DNA of 12,018 nucleotides, taken from contig WRER01000006.1 of the NCBI GenBank assembly GCA_009779205.1, positions 1 through 12,018 of the forward strand. The letters are read 5' to 3'. Source of the DNA: Methanobacteriota archaeon (lineage in GTDB: Archaea > Halobacteriota > Methanomicrobia > Methanomicrobiales > Methanospirillaceae). A program made the translations under genes and the position numbers. Shown here in pieces: positions 6,477 through 12,018 of this stretch (position 1 is the stretch's first letter; each line of letters starts with the position of its first letter). Below the pieces are notes generated by a model. The model was not told the DNA's origin. It did no database searches and saw only the letters and a program-made list of their open reading frames with translations.

Positions 6477-7019
6477 GTGAGAGAATTACGAATACATGGA
6501 AGAGGCGGTCAGGGCTCTGTTACTGCCGCCGAACTTATCGCCGTTGCGGCGTTTAAAAGTGGTGTTCAGACGCAAGCCTTCCCTGCTTTTGGCGTTGAGC
6601 GGCGAGGTGCACCGGTACAGGCATTTGTGCGTTTTAGTGATGAAAAAATCCGCCTCCGTAGCCAAATCTATCACCCAAATTATGTCATAGTACAAGATAG
6701 CAGTCTTATCGCTGACATAGATGTGTTTGCAGGGCTAGAAGCAGGTGGAATTGCACTCATTAACACAGAAAAAGAGGTTCAGAGAGCTGTTCCGGAAGGA
6801 GTGAAAGTGATTTTGGTCGATGCTACAAAGATTGCACTCGAAGAACTCGGACTGCCGATTGTAAATACAACATTACTTGGTGCATTTGCAGCAGTCAGTG
6901 GAGAGATAACACTTGAAGCACTATCTGAAGCATTATCAGAGCGTTTCGCAGATTCACTTGCTGAGAAGAACATCAAAGCAGCGACTATTGCATACAATAT
7001 GCTAAAAGGTGAGGTTTAA
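6477..7019 (+). CDS. porC: Pyruvate synthase (pyruvate:ferredoxin oxidoreductase) gamma subunit
   Basis: Gamma subunit of the four-subunit archaeal pyruvate:ferredoxin oxidoreductase (EC 1.2.7.1). In methanogens this enzyme works mainly as a synthase, reductively carboxylating acetyl-CoA to pyruvate with reduced ferredoxin. The 180-aa product opens with the family's RELRIHGRGGQGSVTAAELIA, then QAFPAFGVERRGAPVQAFVR, the conserved core of the domain that binds the CoA moiety. GTG at 6477 is chosen because family members begin M-R-E-x-R-I-H-G-R-G-G-Q-G; an in-frame GTG at 6465 would add four residues (VGIF). Its TAA overlaps the ATG of porD by one base (TAATG), so translation is coupled. Confidence 0.94.
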   Translation: MRELRIHGRGGQGSVTAAELIAVAAFKSGVQTQAFPAFGVERRGAPVQAFVRFSDEKIRLRSQIYHPNYVIVQDSSLIADIDVFAGLEAGGIALINTEKEVQRAVPEGVKVILVDATKIALEELGLPIVNTTLLGAFAAVSGEITLEALSEALSERFADSLAEKNIKAATIAYNMLKGEV

Positions 7020-7276
7020 TGGCACTTAGAATCGGCTGTGCTGCGCCACCGGGCAATTCCAGAAATAATAAAACTGGATCGTGGCGTGTTTTTAAGCCAA
7101 TATTTAATTATGAAATCTGTACAGCATGTGGCATTTGCCAATCCCTCTGTCCAGACGCTTGTATTACCTTAGTGAATGAACAGTATACGCCAGATTATGC
7201 ATTTTGTAAAGGATGCGGAATATGTGCCAATGACTGCTCAACGGATGCAATTACGATGGTTTTGGAGGAGAAGTAG
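7019..7276 (+). CDS. porD: Pyruvate synthase delta subunit (2x[4Fe-4S] ferredoxin-like)
   Basis: Electron-transfer subunit of pyruvate synthase, relaying electrons between ferredoxin and the cluster of the beta subunit. It is 85 aa. Two 4Fe-4S motifs are complete: C34-x2-C37-x2-C40-x3-C44-P and C63-x2-C66-x2-C69-x3-C73. The second motif is followed by Ser rather than the usual Pro, and C48 is an extra cysteine. The N-terminal TGSWRVFKPIF segment is typical of PorD. A GGAGGAG ribosome binding site for porA lies in its last codons (7264-7270), and its TAG stop directly abuts the porA ATG. Confidence 0.95.
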   Translation: MALRIGCAAPPGNSRNNKTGSWRVFKPIFNYEICTACGICQSLCPDACITLVNEQYTPDYAFCKGCGICANDCSTDAITMVLEEK

Positions 7277-8437
7277 ATGTTACAGGTATTAGAAGGATCA
7301 ATTGCTGTTGCAGAGGCAGTGAAGGTATGTAAAGTAGATGTTATCTCTGCATATCCCATCACTCCTCAAACTCATATCGTTGAAAAACTCGCTGAGATGG
7401 TAGCTGAAGGTGAGATTGATAGTGAATACATCTGTGTAGAAAGTGAGTTTTCTGCCCTGTCCGCATGTCTTGGAGCTTCAGCAGCAGGATCACGTGTGTA
7501 TTCTGCAACATCTTCTCAGGGTCTCATTTTAATGGCTGAGGTCTGCTTTAATGTAGCAGGTATGCGCCAGCCAGTTGTGATGACAATTGCAAATCGTGCG
7601 ATGGGAGCTCCACTCTCGATCTGGAATGATCAGCAGGACTCACTGACACTTCGAGATTCTGGCTGGATTCAGGTGTACGCAGAGGATGTACAAGAAGTAA
7701 CTGACCTTCACATTATTGCATACAAAGTTTGTGAAGATCACCGCGTTCTTCTGCCAGCATTTGTCTGTTTTGATGGATTTGTTCTGTCCCATACCTATGA
7801 GCCAGTCGAGATTCCGGATCAGGGTCTTGTAGACAAGTACCTGCCTGCATATAATCCATATAATATGTTGGATGCAAAACAGCCCCTGAGCATGGGAATG
7901 TATGCGACACCAGATTATTATCACGAGTTCAGATATGAACATGAGATGGCAATGCAACGTGCTGCTGGTGTCTGGCGTGAGGCAGGAGCAGAGTTTGCAA
8001 AGATCTTCTCGCGTGACTACTCACAAGCCGTAGAAGGGTACAGACTCGAAGATGCCGATATCGCACTTGTTGCGCTTGGCTCTGTATGTGGAACGATTAA
8101 AGATGCCATTGATGAGATGCGAAACGATGGTCTAAAAGTAGGTCTTTTAAAGATTCGAGTATACCGCCCATTCCCTGCTGATGATATCAAAAAAGCGCTT
8201 TCAGGAATGAAAAAGGTTGCAGTTGTAGAGAAGAATCTCTCTTCCGGAAGCCGAATGCTCGGTATTGTCGGGCTTGAAGTGAAGGATGCAATCAATGATT
8301 CATCGATTTCCGTATTGAGCTATGTTACAGGGCTTGGTGGACGCGATATCAGAAAATCAGATATTCGTAAGATTGTGAATGCGTGCAATGAAGGAAAAGG
8401 AAATATGTTCTCCGGACTCAGGGAGGAGATTTTATAA
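7277..8437 (+). CDS. porA: Pyruvate synthase alpha subunit
   Basis: Alpha subunit carrying the pyrimidine-binding and transketolase C-terminal-like domains that complete the thiamine-diphosphate active site. At 386 aa it has the usual length. Motifs seen: SAYPITPQT (24-32), [20 protein letters not shown] (54-73), [14 protein letters not shown] (75-88) and RDSGW (126-130). The last is characteristic of enzymes using pyruvate rather than 2-oxoglutarate or indolepyruvate, which supports the substrate call. The C-terminal third (about 260-375) contains [17 protein letters not shown] and [19 protein letters not shown] near the 3' end (8421-8428) precedes porB, whose ATG overlaps the porA TAA by one base. 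Confidence 0.96.
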   Translation: MLQVLEGSIAVAEAVKVCKVDVISAYPITPQTHIVEKLAEMVAEGEIDSEYICVESEFSALSACLGASAAGSRVYSATSSQGLILMAEVCFNVAGMRQPVVMTIANRAMGAPLSIWNDQQDSLTLRDSGWIQVYAEDVQEVTDLHIIAYKVCEDHRVLLPAFVCFDGFVLSHTYEPVEIPDQGLVDKYLPAYNPYNMLDAKQPLSMGMYATPDYYHEFRYEHEMAMQRAAGVWREAGAEFAKIFSRDYSQAVEGYRLEDADIALVALGSVCGTIKDAIDEMRNDGLKVGLLKIRVYRPFPADDIKKALSGMKKVAVVEKNLSSGSRMLGIVGLEVKDAINDSSISVLSYVTGLGGRDIRKSDIRKIVNACNEGKGNMFSGLREEIL

Positions 8438-9318
8438 TGGCTGATACATCTGTTGAGTTATTTGAGCCTGGACACCGAGCATGTGGCGGTTGTGGACCTG
8501 CACTTGCAGCTCGCCATATCCTGAAAGGTTCCGGACCTGATACTATTGTTGTTGCATCTACCGGATGCATGGAGGTCTTTTCAACGCCGTACCCTGAAAG
8601 TGCCTGGAAAGTTCCATGGATTCATTCTCTGTTTGAAAATGCAGCAGCTGTTGCATCTGGGATTGAAGTTGCATTAAAAAAGCAAGGTCGTAAGGAGCAC
8701 ATCGTTTGTATCTGTGGAGATGGTGCGACATTTGATATTGGAACCATGTGTATATCAGGTGCATTTGAGCGTGGTCACAATATTACCTATGTGTGCTATG
8801 ATAATGAGGCATATATGAATACTGGTATTCAGAGATCTGGTGCAACTCCATATGATGCAAGTACAACGACATCTCCGGCAGGGTCCGCTTCACATGGAAA
8901 TCGGACACAAAAAAAGGATATGCCGGCAATTTTAGCAGCACATGGTGCTCCTTATGTTGCAACAGCCTCTATTGCATACCCAAATGATATCGTTAAAAAG
9001 GTAGAGCGTGCAGTAAACATACCCGGGGCTTGTTATATCCAGATTCACGCACCATGCTATACGGGATGGGGTTTTGAGGGTGCAAGAACAATCGATGTTG
9101 CCAAACTGGCGATCCAAACCGGATTATGGGTTAACTATGAGATGGTTGATGGAGATGTTGAGAAGGTTAAAAAAGTAAAGCGAAAACCTGTTGATGAATA
9201 TCTCGCTGAACAGAAGCGGTTTCGCCATCTGTTTAAACCCAAGCGCAATGATGAAGAGATTGCAAAAATACAGGCTATTGCAGATAGAAATGCCGCAAAC
9301 TTTGGCATCGATATCTAA
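8437..9318 (+). CDS. porB: Pyruvate synthase beta subunit
   Basis: Beta subunit binding the thiamine-diphosphate pyrophosphate/Mg and the proximal [4Fe-4S] cluster of pyruvate synthase. The 293-aa product carries the cluster cysteines C16 and C19 ([14 protein letters not shown]), C44 (STGCMEVF) and C207 ([10 protein letters not shown]). The TPP-binding motif starts GDGATFDIG (94-102) and ends at D122-N123 ([10 protein letters not shown]). It is the last gene of the porCDAB operon. The porE and porF polyferredoxin genes found downstream in Methanothermobacter are not present; a T6 run follows 4 nt after the stop. Confidence 0.97.
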   Translation: MADTSVELFEPGHRACGGCGPALAARHILKGSGPDTIVVASTGCMEVFSTPYPESAWKVPWIHSLFENAAAVASGIEVALKKQGRKEHIVCICGDGATFDIGTMCISGAFERGHNITYVCYDNEAYMNTGIQRSGATPYDASTTTSPAGSASHGNRTQKKDMPAILAAHGAPYVATASIAYPNDIVKKVERAVNIPGACYIQIHAPCYTGWGFEGARTIDVAKLAIQTGLWVNYEMVDGDVEKVKKVKRKPVDEYLAEQKRFRHLFKPKRNDEEIAKIQAIADRNAANFGIDI

Positions 9319-9322
9319 ACCC

Positions 9323-9328
9323 TTTTTT
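9323..9328 (+). terminator. Oligo-T terminator after porCDAB
   Basis: TTTTTT begins 4 nt after the porB stop codon. No hairpin is evident, which is normal for archaeal intrinsic termination. It marks the likely 3' end of the pyruvate synthase transcript and the start of the accessory region. Confidence 0.5.
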
Positions 9329-9419
9329 ACACTGCTTTCACAATGTTCAAATTACCAAAATTATATCATCTGCAATCGTTCTAAAATCAGATTGGCCAAC
9401 CCTCATTATTCCGGAATGA

Positions 9420-9428
9420 AAGGTCTAA
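9420..9428 (+). repeat. Left copy of 9-bp direct repeat (candidate target-site duplication)
   Basis: AAGGTCTAA, identical to the copy at 9628-9636, immediately outside the left inverted terminus of the 199-bp element. A 9-bp duplication fits the size range of several IS families; it is read here as a target-site duplication. Confidence 0.6.
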
Positions 9429-9627
9429 GGGTGCGTCCCAAAATTTGGGGGGAACCCAAATGGAAATTATTGCTTTCATGCAGCAGCTATTCCGGATGAC
9501 ATGCTATCACGAAGATAGGAATCGAGGAATTCGTCATTTCTGACAGGTGAGATATTTTTTGAATGGCACAGTTCGGGTCTGACTAAACATTCGTTGTTTT
9601 GTCTACCCCAGAAAATGTGATGTACCC
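9429..9627. mobile_element. Putative 199-bp MITE or decayed insertion sequence
   Basis: The segment begins GGGTGCGTCCC and ends GATGTACCC. Aligning the first 22 bases with the reverse complement of the last 22 gives 15 matches, including the outer GGGT and a GGGG block at positions 19-22, so these are imperfect terminal inverted repeats. It is bracketed exactly by a perfect 9-bp direct repeat. Near the left end, CCCAAA (9437-9442), TTTGGG (9444-9449) and CCCAAA (9455-9460) can form alternative hairpins. On the - strand a frame from 9625 to 9476 stays open for 49 codons (containing NDEFLDSYLRDSMSSG) but has no proper start near its beginning and no recognised domain; it may be a transposase remnant or chance. 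No transposase is encoded, so any movement would need a helper. The IS family is not assigned. Confidence 0.55.
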
Positions 9628-9636
9628 AAGGTCTAA
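9628..9636 (+). repeat. Right copy of 9-bp direct repeat (candidate target-site duplication)
   Basis: AAGGTCTAA, abutting the right terminus of the 199-bp element. Its last four bases also form part of the CTAAT/ATTAG dyad upstream of the antitoxin, so the element seems to have inserted at the edge of the toxin-antitoxin leader. Confidence 0.6.
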
Positions 9637-9656
9637 TGTATGATTAGCACGAATCA
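9633..9656. promoter_or_regulatory. Overlapping dyads upstream of the antitoxin, possible autoregulatory operator
   Basis: Perfect dyad CTAAT-GTATG-ATTAG (9633-9647) overlaps TGATT-AGCACG-AATCA (9641-9656), ending 8 nt before the antitoxin ATG. Type II antitoxins usually bind such sites to repress their own operon. Inferred from position and symmetry only; short dyads occur by chance in AT-rich DNA. Confidence 0.3.
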
Positions 9657-9664
9657 GATATTCA

Positions 9665-9850
9665 ATGTCTGTTGCGGAAAATATACCTGTATCTGAAGAA
9701 ACTTATAGTCAGATCCTGGAACTCAGGCGCCCTGGAAAATCTCTCGATGACACTCTCGCGAGATTGGTGGAGAGCGTAAAAAAACAACGGCTCACAGACG
9801 ATATTGAAGATGTCATGACCCGCAATGAGTTCGTGGAATTGATCCTGTGA
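9665..9850 (+). CDS. Putative type II antitoxin (short VapB/DUF7557-like)
   Basis: A 61-aa protein with N-terminal strand-helix character: IPVSEETYSQILELRRPGKSLDDTLARLVE. This resembles the small euryarchaeal antitoxins whose pattern is I-x-V/I-S-E-E-T-x(n)-L-x(n)-R-x-P-G-x-S-x-D-D-x-I/L-x-R-L, thought to fold as a ribbon-helix-helix DNA binder. The acidic, hydrophobic C-terminal half (DDIEDVMTRNEFVELIL) would wrap the toxin. The stop overlaps the next gene's GTG in a GTGA junction, the usual antitoxin-first arrangement. The DNA-binding and autoregulatory role is inferred from family and position; the family label is from memory of the pattern. Confidence 0.75.
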   Translation: MSVAENIPVSEETYSQILELRRPGKSLDDTLARLVESVKKQRLTDDIEDVMTRNEFVELIL

Positions 9851-10347
9851 CATTTCACCTCATGGTGGATAAACGTGCACTTGATTTTTTAACCTCTCTC
9901 AATATCAAAGATCAACGGATTATCAGGGAAAAACTGAAAATATTGCAAGATAATCCCTATCCTAGCCCGGATGGAGATAAAGAGAAACTCCATACAAATA
10001 AAAAGCGTGAATCTTACCGATTACACATTGCACGTTCATTCACGGTAATTTACAATATAGATCCTGACGGCAGCCTCATTTATATCACCCACATCATGCC
10101 CATCGAAAAGGCACATCGAAGGTACGGCGTATTTGAACAGTCCAGATTCCTTCATTTAGGCTGTTCTATAAAAAATCTACTTTTCGCGTTAGAATCTATT
10201 GAAAAAAAAGAAATTAAATGCCAGGCAATCTTCTACTCTTTTGATGGTTTTATTGACTACACCTCTTGCAACGACTCTAAGATCCTCATAGATTCGCGAT
10301 ATTGTTCAGCAGGTGGTATTCTGCAAAAATCAACCGTTTTATCATAA
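9847..10347 (+). CDS. RelE/ParE-superfamily toxin with atypical C-terminal extension
   Basis: Residues 1-95 match the RelE-type toxin plan. There is an N-terminal helix pair (MVDKRALDFLTSLNIKDQRIIREKLKIL), the NPYPSPDGDKEKL linker, then strands ESYRLHIARSFTVIYNID and GSLIYITHIM, ending with the family's MPIEKAHRRYGVF. Such toxins cleave mRNA at the ribosome or related targets and normally stop about here (85-100 aa). This frame continues to 166 aa with no recognisable domain, and its last 91 nt run antisense over the end of the next gene. An A8 tract at 10202-10209 lies in the extension; one extra base there would bring a TAA into frame at once, so a lost ancestral stop or frameshift is possible. 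The start is GTG 9847, overlapping the antitoxin stop; ATG 9862 is an alternative. The toxin core is confident, the tail is not. Confidence 0.75.
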   Translation: MTFHLMVDKRALDFLTSLNIKDQRIIREKLKILQDNPYPSPDGDKEKLHTNKKRESYRLHIARSFTVIYNIDPDGSLIYITHIMPIEKAHRRYGVFEQSRFLHLGCSIKNLLFALESIEKKEIKCQAIFYSFDGFIDYTSCNDSKILIDSRYCSAGGILQKSTVLS

Positions 10348-11591
10348 TGTTCTTTTATAACAGTTTCAATCTCCTCTAGTGTGACCCGGAAAAATTCCCT
10401 TCTGGTATTTATCATATTGAGTTTCTTCGCATCAAATGCACGGTGAAGAGCTGCTTCTAGCGAAGGTGCATCCTCAGAGAATACCATAGCATGGACGTCA
10501 AAGTTGAATGGGACAGATGCATCTCCTAACTCATATATCCGATCCATCGGATCGAGTCGCCGAGTCATCCCAATCTTATAGACATGCTCTCCAAAAGACC
10601 CGATATTTGAAATTACATATACATACCCAGCTTTCATATTCGCAGCCCTGTAATCCACGTCTTCTAATGCCTTGTCCAGATCCTCGATTTGATGGGATAT
10701 TGTCTCCTTCTTTTCAATGAGAGCTTCTTTTTGTTCTTCTGTTTTTGCTTGCTCGATCTGATCTTCAAGCTTCTTTAAGACATTGTTATAATGGCTCTGC
10801 TCTTTTTCGATTTCTCTTCTTGCTTCTTCTATTTCTTTTGCGATTTTAGCTTGCTCACGCTGTTCTTCTTTTAGCCTCCTTAGTTCTTCCTTTTCTTCCT
10901 GCTTTTTCATTGCCCACTCTATTGCAAGATGAAGCTCATGCATCTTCAAATTGAGGTAATCAGATGTAATTACGACTCTATTTGATGAATTTATCTTGTT
11001 GAGGTCGTCATATGATTTTTGAATTCGTGCCTTCATGCTGTCAATATTATTAAATTTGACCCGGTCAATGGCATTTTCACATTCTGTATTAAATGTTCTG
11101 ATAATCTGCTTTATGTTATTTGTTGTAAACGTTTTTCCTTTCGCTTTACTTCCATCTATAGTCCACTCGATCTCACAAATTGCCGCCGTTTTTCCCTTTA
11201 TCATCTCTTTTTGCATATCCCGAATCTGGCTCAACCGACCTTTGAATTCCTCAGAAGTTGCAAAGTCATATAGCGGTTCATAGAGATTGAATTCCTGTAA
11301 AAGAATTGTATCATCGAGTTCTATGATGTAGTTCTTTTTTTCTGCAATAACAGCGTCTTGTTTGTGAAGTTCTATCTTTAGTTCTTTTATCCTTGATTCG
11401 AGAGCCTCTATTTCCGCTCTCTTTTCTGAAATTGTGTGAGTAAGGGTTTGTACGCTTTTCATTTCAGGGGTTATACTTTTCTCAATTGACCGTATTTTCT
11501 TGTCTTTCTCGTCTGCCTCTTCCTTATATATCTGTATAATCCCTTTCAGTCGCTCAATTTCAGCTAGTTCTTTAGAGTTGAATAATCCCAT
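10257..11591 (-). CDS. Coiled-coil DUF4041 protein with C-terminal GIY-YIG (T5orf172/Mug113-type) domain
   Basis: A 444-aa protein. Residues 1-100 are heptad-rich coiled coil (MGLFNSKELAEIERLKGII onward). About 104-225 resemble DUF4041 (LYEPLYDFATSEEFKGRL, EWTIDGSKAKGKTFTTNNIKQIIRTFN). About 225-310 are a second, highly charged coiled coil. The C-terminal 120 residues form a GIY-YIG-like nuclease fold with GYVYVIS (322-328), YKIGMTRR (338-345), DRIYELG, LHRAF (382-386) and a REFF segment. This architecture is common in phages, prophages and defence-rich regions, but its function is not established. ATG 11591 is chosen over the upstream ATG at 11627, because the sequence around 11627 reads ATGTATATTTTC on the coding strand and looks like the TATA element itself, placing initiation a few bases before 11591. 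The 3' end overlaps the toxin gene antisense by 91 nt. Confidence 0.8.
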   Translation of the reverse strand: MGLFNSKELAEIERLKGIIQIYKEEADEKDKKIRSIEKSITPEMKSVQTLTHTISEKRAEIEALESRIKELKIELHKQDAVIAEKKNYIIELDDTILLQEFNLYEPLYDFATSEEFKGRLSQIRDMQKEMIKGKTAAICEIEWTIDGSKAKGKTFTTNNIKQIIRTFNTECENAIDRVKFNNIDSMKARIQKSYDDLNKINSSNRVVITSDYLNLKMHELHLAIEWAMKKQEEKEELRRLKEEQREQAKIAKEIEEARREIEKEQSHYNNVLKKLEDQIEQAKTEEQKEALIEKKETISHQIEDLDKALEDVDYRAANMKAGYVYVISNIGSFGEHVYKIGMTRRLDPMDRIYELGDASVPFNFDVHAMVFSEDAPSLEAALHRAFDAKKLNMINTRREFFRVTLEEIETVIKEHYDKTVDFCRIPPAEQYRESMRILESLQEV

Positions 11592-11615
11592 TACTTCTTT
11601 TCTTATTACAGCCGA

Positions 11616-11628
11616 GAAAATATACATT
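11616..11628 (-). promoter_or_regulatory. Possible TATA box for the DUF4041/GIY-YIG gene
   Basis: AATGTATATTTTC on the - strand lies about 32 nt before the preferred ATG at 11591, predicting a nearly leaderless transcript. It is the best A/T-rich element in the divergent spacer for this orientation. Pattern-based only. Confidence 0.35.
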
Positions 11629-11661
11629 TCGATTTTGATGCCAATCGGTTGAAACCAGGCT

Positions 11662-11688
11662 TGGGTTCATAATGCCCATATGAACCCA
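11662..11688. repeat. Perfect 10-bp inverted repeat between divergent genes
   Basis: Arms TGGGTTCATA (11662-11671) and TATGAACCCA (11679-11688) are perfectly complementary around the 7-nt loop ATGCCCA. No T-run follows on either strand, so a terminator is unlikely. The position between the DUF4041/GIY-YIG gene and the TPR gene suggests a regulatory operator or an RNA hairpin in a leader. Confidence 0.6.
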
Positions 11689-11750
11689 CAGTCAATGTGT
11701 TAATATCAGAATATGGAGCAATTCTACAGTGTAAAAAGGACTGACTGAAT

Positions 11751-12018
11751 ATGTGTGACGAATATGATGAATTGCATCTTGATGAATTGCGCAAAAAATG
11801 GGATGCAGAAAGATCTATGTGGAAAGAGTTCGCCCAGAATAATTTGTTAGGCAGAGAGTTAGAAAAAGTCGGTGAATTTGAAAAGGCAATCGAATTGTAT
11901 GAACAGAATGTTGCAAGAAGAGATGAAGGAAGTCATCCATACGAAAGGCTCGCTGTGATTTATTCGAAAATGAAGAAATATGATGATGTAAAGAGGATTT
12001 TAGAGATTGTAATAGACC
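11751..12018 (+). CDS. Tetratricopeptide-repeat protein, 3' partial
   Basis: The frame from ATG 11751 is open to the window end (89 full codons). An AAGGA at 11736-11740 lies 10 nt upstream as ribosome binding site. After an acidic N terminus (MCDEYDELHLDELRKKW), about residues 31-60 read as a TPR unit: NLLGRELEKVGEFEKAIELY, with the expected small and aromatic positions (G, A, Y). A second unit begins HPYERLAVIYSKMKKYDDVKRILEI. The pattern 'LLGxxLEKxGxxxxAIxLYExN...HPYxRLAxIY' recurs in many archaeal and bacterial TPR proteins of unknown role; such repeats bind protein partners. It is divergent from the DUF4041/GIY-YIG gene, and whether the two are functionally linked cannot be told. The C terminus and any further domains are outside the window. 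Confidence 0.8.
   Translation, partial: MCDEYDELHLDELRKKWDAERSMWKEFAQNNLLGRELEKVGEFEKAIELYEQNVARRDEGSHPYERLAVIYSKMKKYDDVKRILEIVID

Larger units (their letters stand above)
9319..9664. other. Gene-free stretch between porB and the toxin-antitoxin pair
   Basis: Contents in order: the por terminator; an AT-rich stretch ending in the 10-bp palindrome ATTCCGGAAT (9408-9417); a 199-bp MITE-like element (9429-9627) between two copies of AAGGTCTAA; and the antitoxin leader (9637-9664). The leader has the dyad CTAAT-GTATG-ATTAG (9633-9647) and an overlapping TGATT-N6-AATCA (9641-9656). No intact gene is seen on either strand. Confidence 0.6.

Noticed and set aside
9408..9417. ATTCCGGAAT palindrome as an IS end or operator
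   Set aside because: A single 10-bp palindrome outside the direct repeats with no second copy at a meaningful place; recorded only in the spacer description.
9191..9499. 102-aa open frame overlapping the end of porB
   Set aside because: Runs in another frame through the porB 3' end and the intergenic region; its C-terminal part is just the left end of the MITE-like element.
9476..9625. Open - strand frame inside the 199-bp element as a gene
   Set aside because: Only 49 codons, no start near its beginning and no known domain; noted as a possible remnant, not called a gene.
11592..11627. Upstream start (11627) for the DUF4041/GIY-YIG protein
   Set aside because: The extra 12 residues overlap the best TATA element, and the family-like N terminus MGLFNSK begins at 11591.

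Overview
The window looks like chromosomal DNA from a methanogenic euryarchaeon, most likely of the Methanomicrobiales or a close relative. The evidence is archaeal-type RNase P proteins, a 20S proteasome alpha subunit, SBDS, Rpo12, KEOPS Pcc1, prefoldin beta, and a four-subunit pyruvate synthase in the order gamma-delta-alpha-beta. The genus is not identified; that placement is inference from gene content and protein style.

Region 1 (1-4498, all + strand) is the archaeal RNA-processing/proteasome 'superoperon'. It runs RNase P p30 (5' truncated by the window edge), RNase P Pop5/Rpp14, proteasome alpha, SBDS, ribosomal protein L37Ae, RNA polymerase subunit Rpo12, a Brix-domain protein, KEOPS Pcc1, prefoldin beta and a tRNA-Leu(UAG). 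Genes are packed with short gaps or overlaps. The exosome genes (rrp4, rrp41, rrp42) that in many archaea sit between SBDS and L37Ae are absent; a 74-nt gap takes their place. Two proteins carry long C-terminal additions (Pop5 and proteasome alpha).

Region 2 (4499-9328) is metabolic. A two-domain PPK2-type polyphosphate:AMP phosphotransferase lies on the - strand. Divergent from it is porCDAB, encoding pyruvate:ferredoxin oxidoreductase (pyruvate synthase), which makes pyruvate from acetyl-CoA and CO2. The 177-nt divergent spacer holds a strong TATA element usable in both directions and a cluster of short palindromes near the predicted por transcription start.

Region 3 (9329-12018) looks accessory. 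It has an intergenic stretch holding a 199-bp MITE-like element bounded by imperfect terminal inverted repeats and a perfect 9-bp direct repeat. Next come a RelE-type toxin-antitoxin pair whose toxin has an unusual C-terminal extension running antisense into its neighbour, a convergent coiled-coil DUF4041/GIY-YIG protein, and a divergent TPR protein cut by the window end. A perfect 10-bp inverted repeat lies between the last two. No CRISPR array, rRNA or intact transposase was seen. The MITE-like element and the toxin/GIY-YIG overlap are the least ordinary parts of the window.
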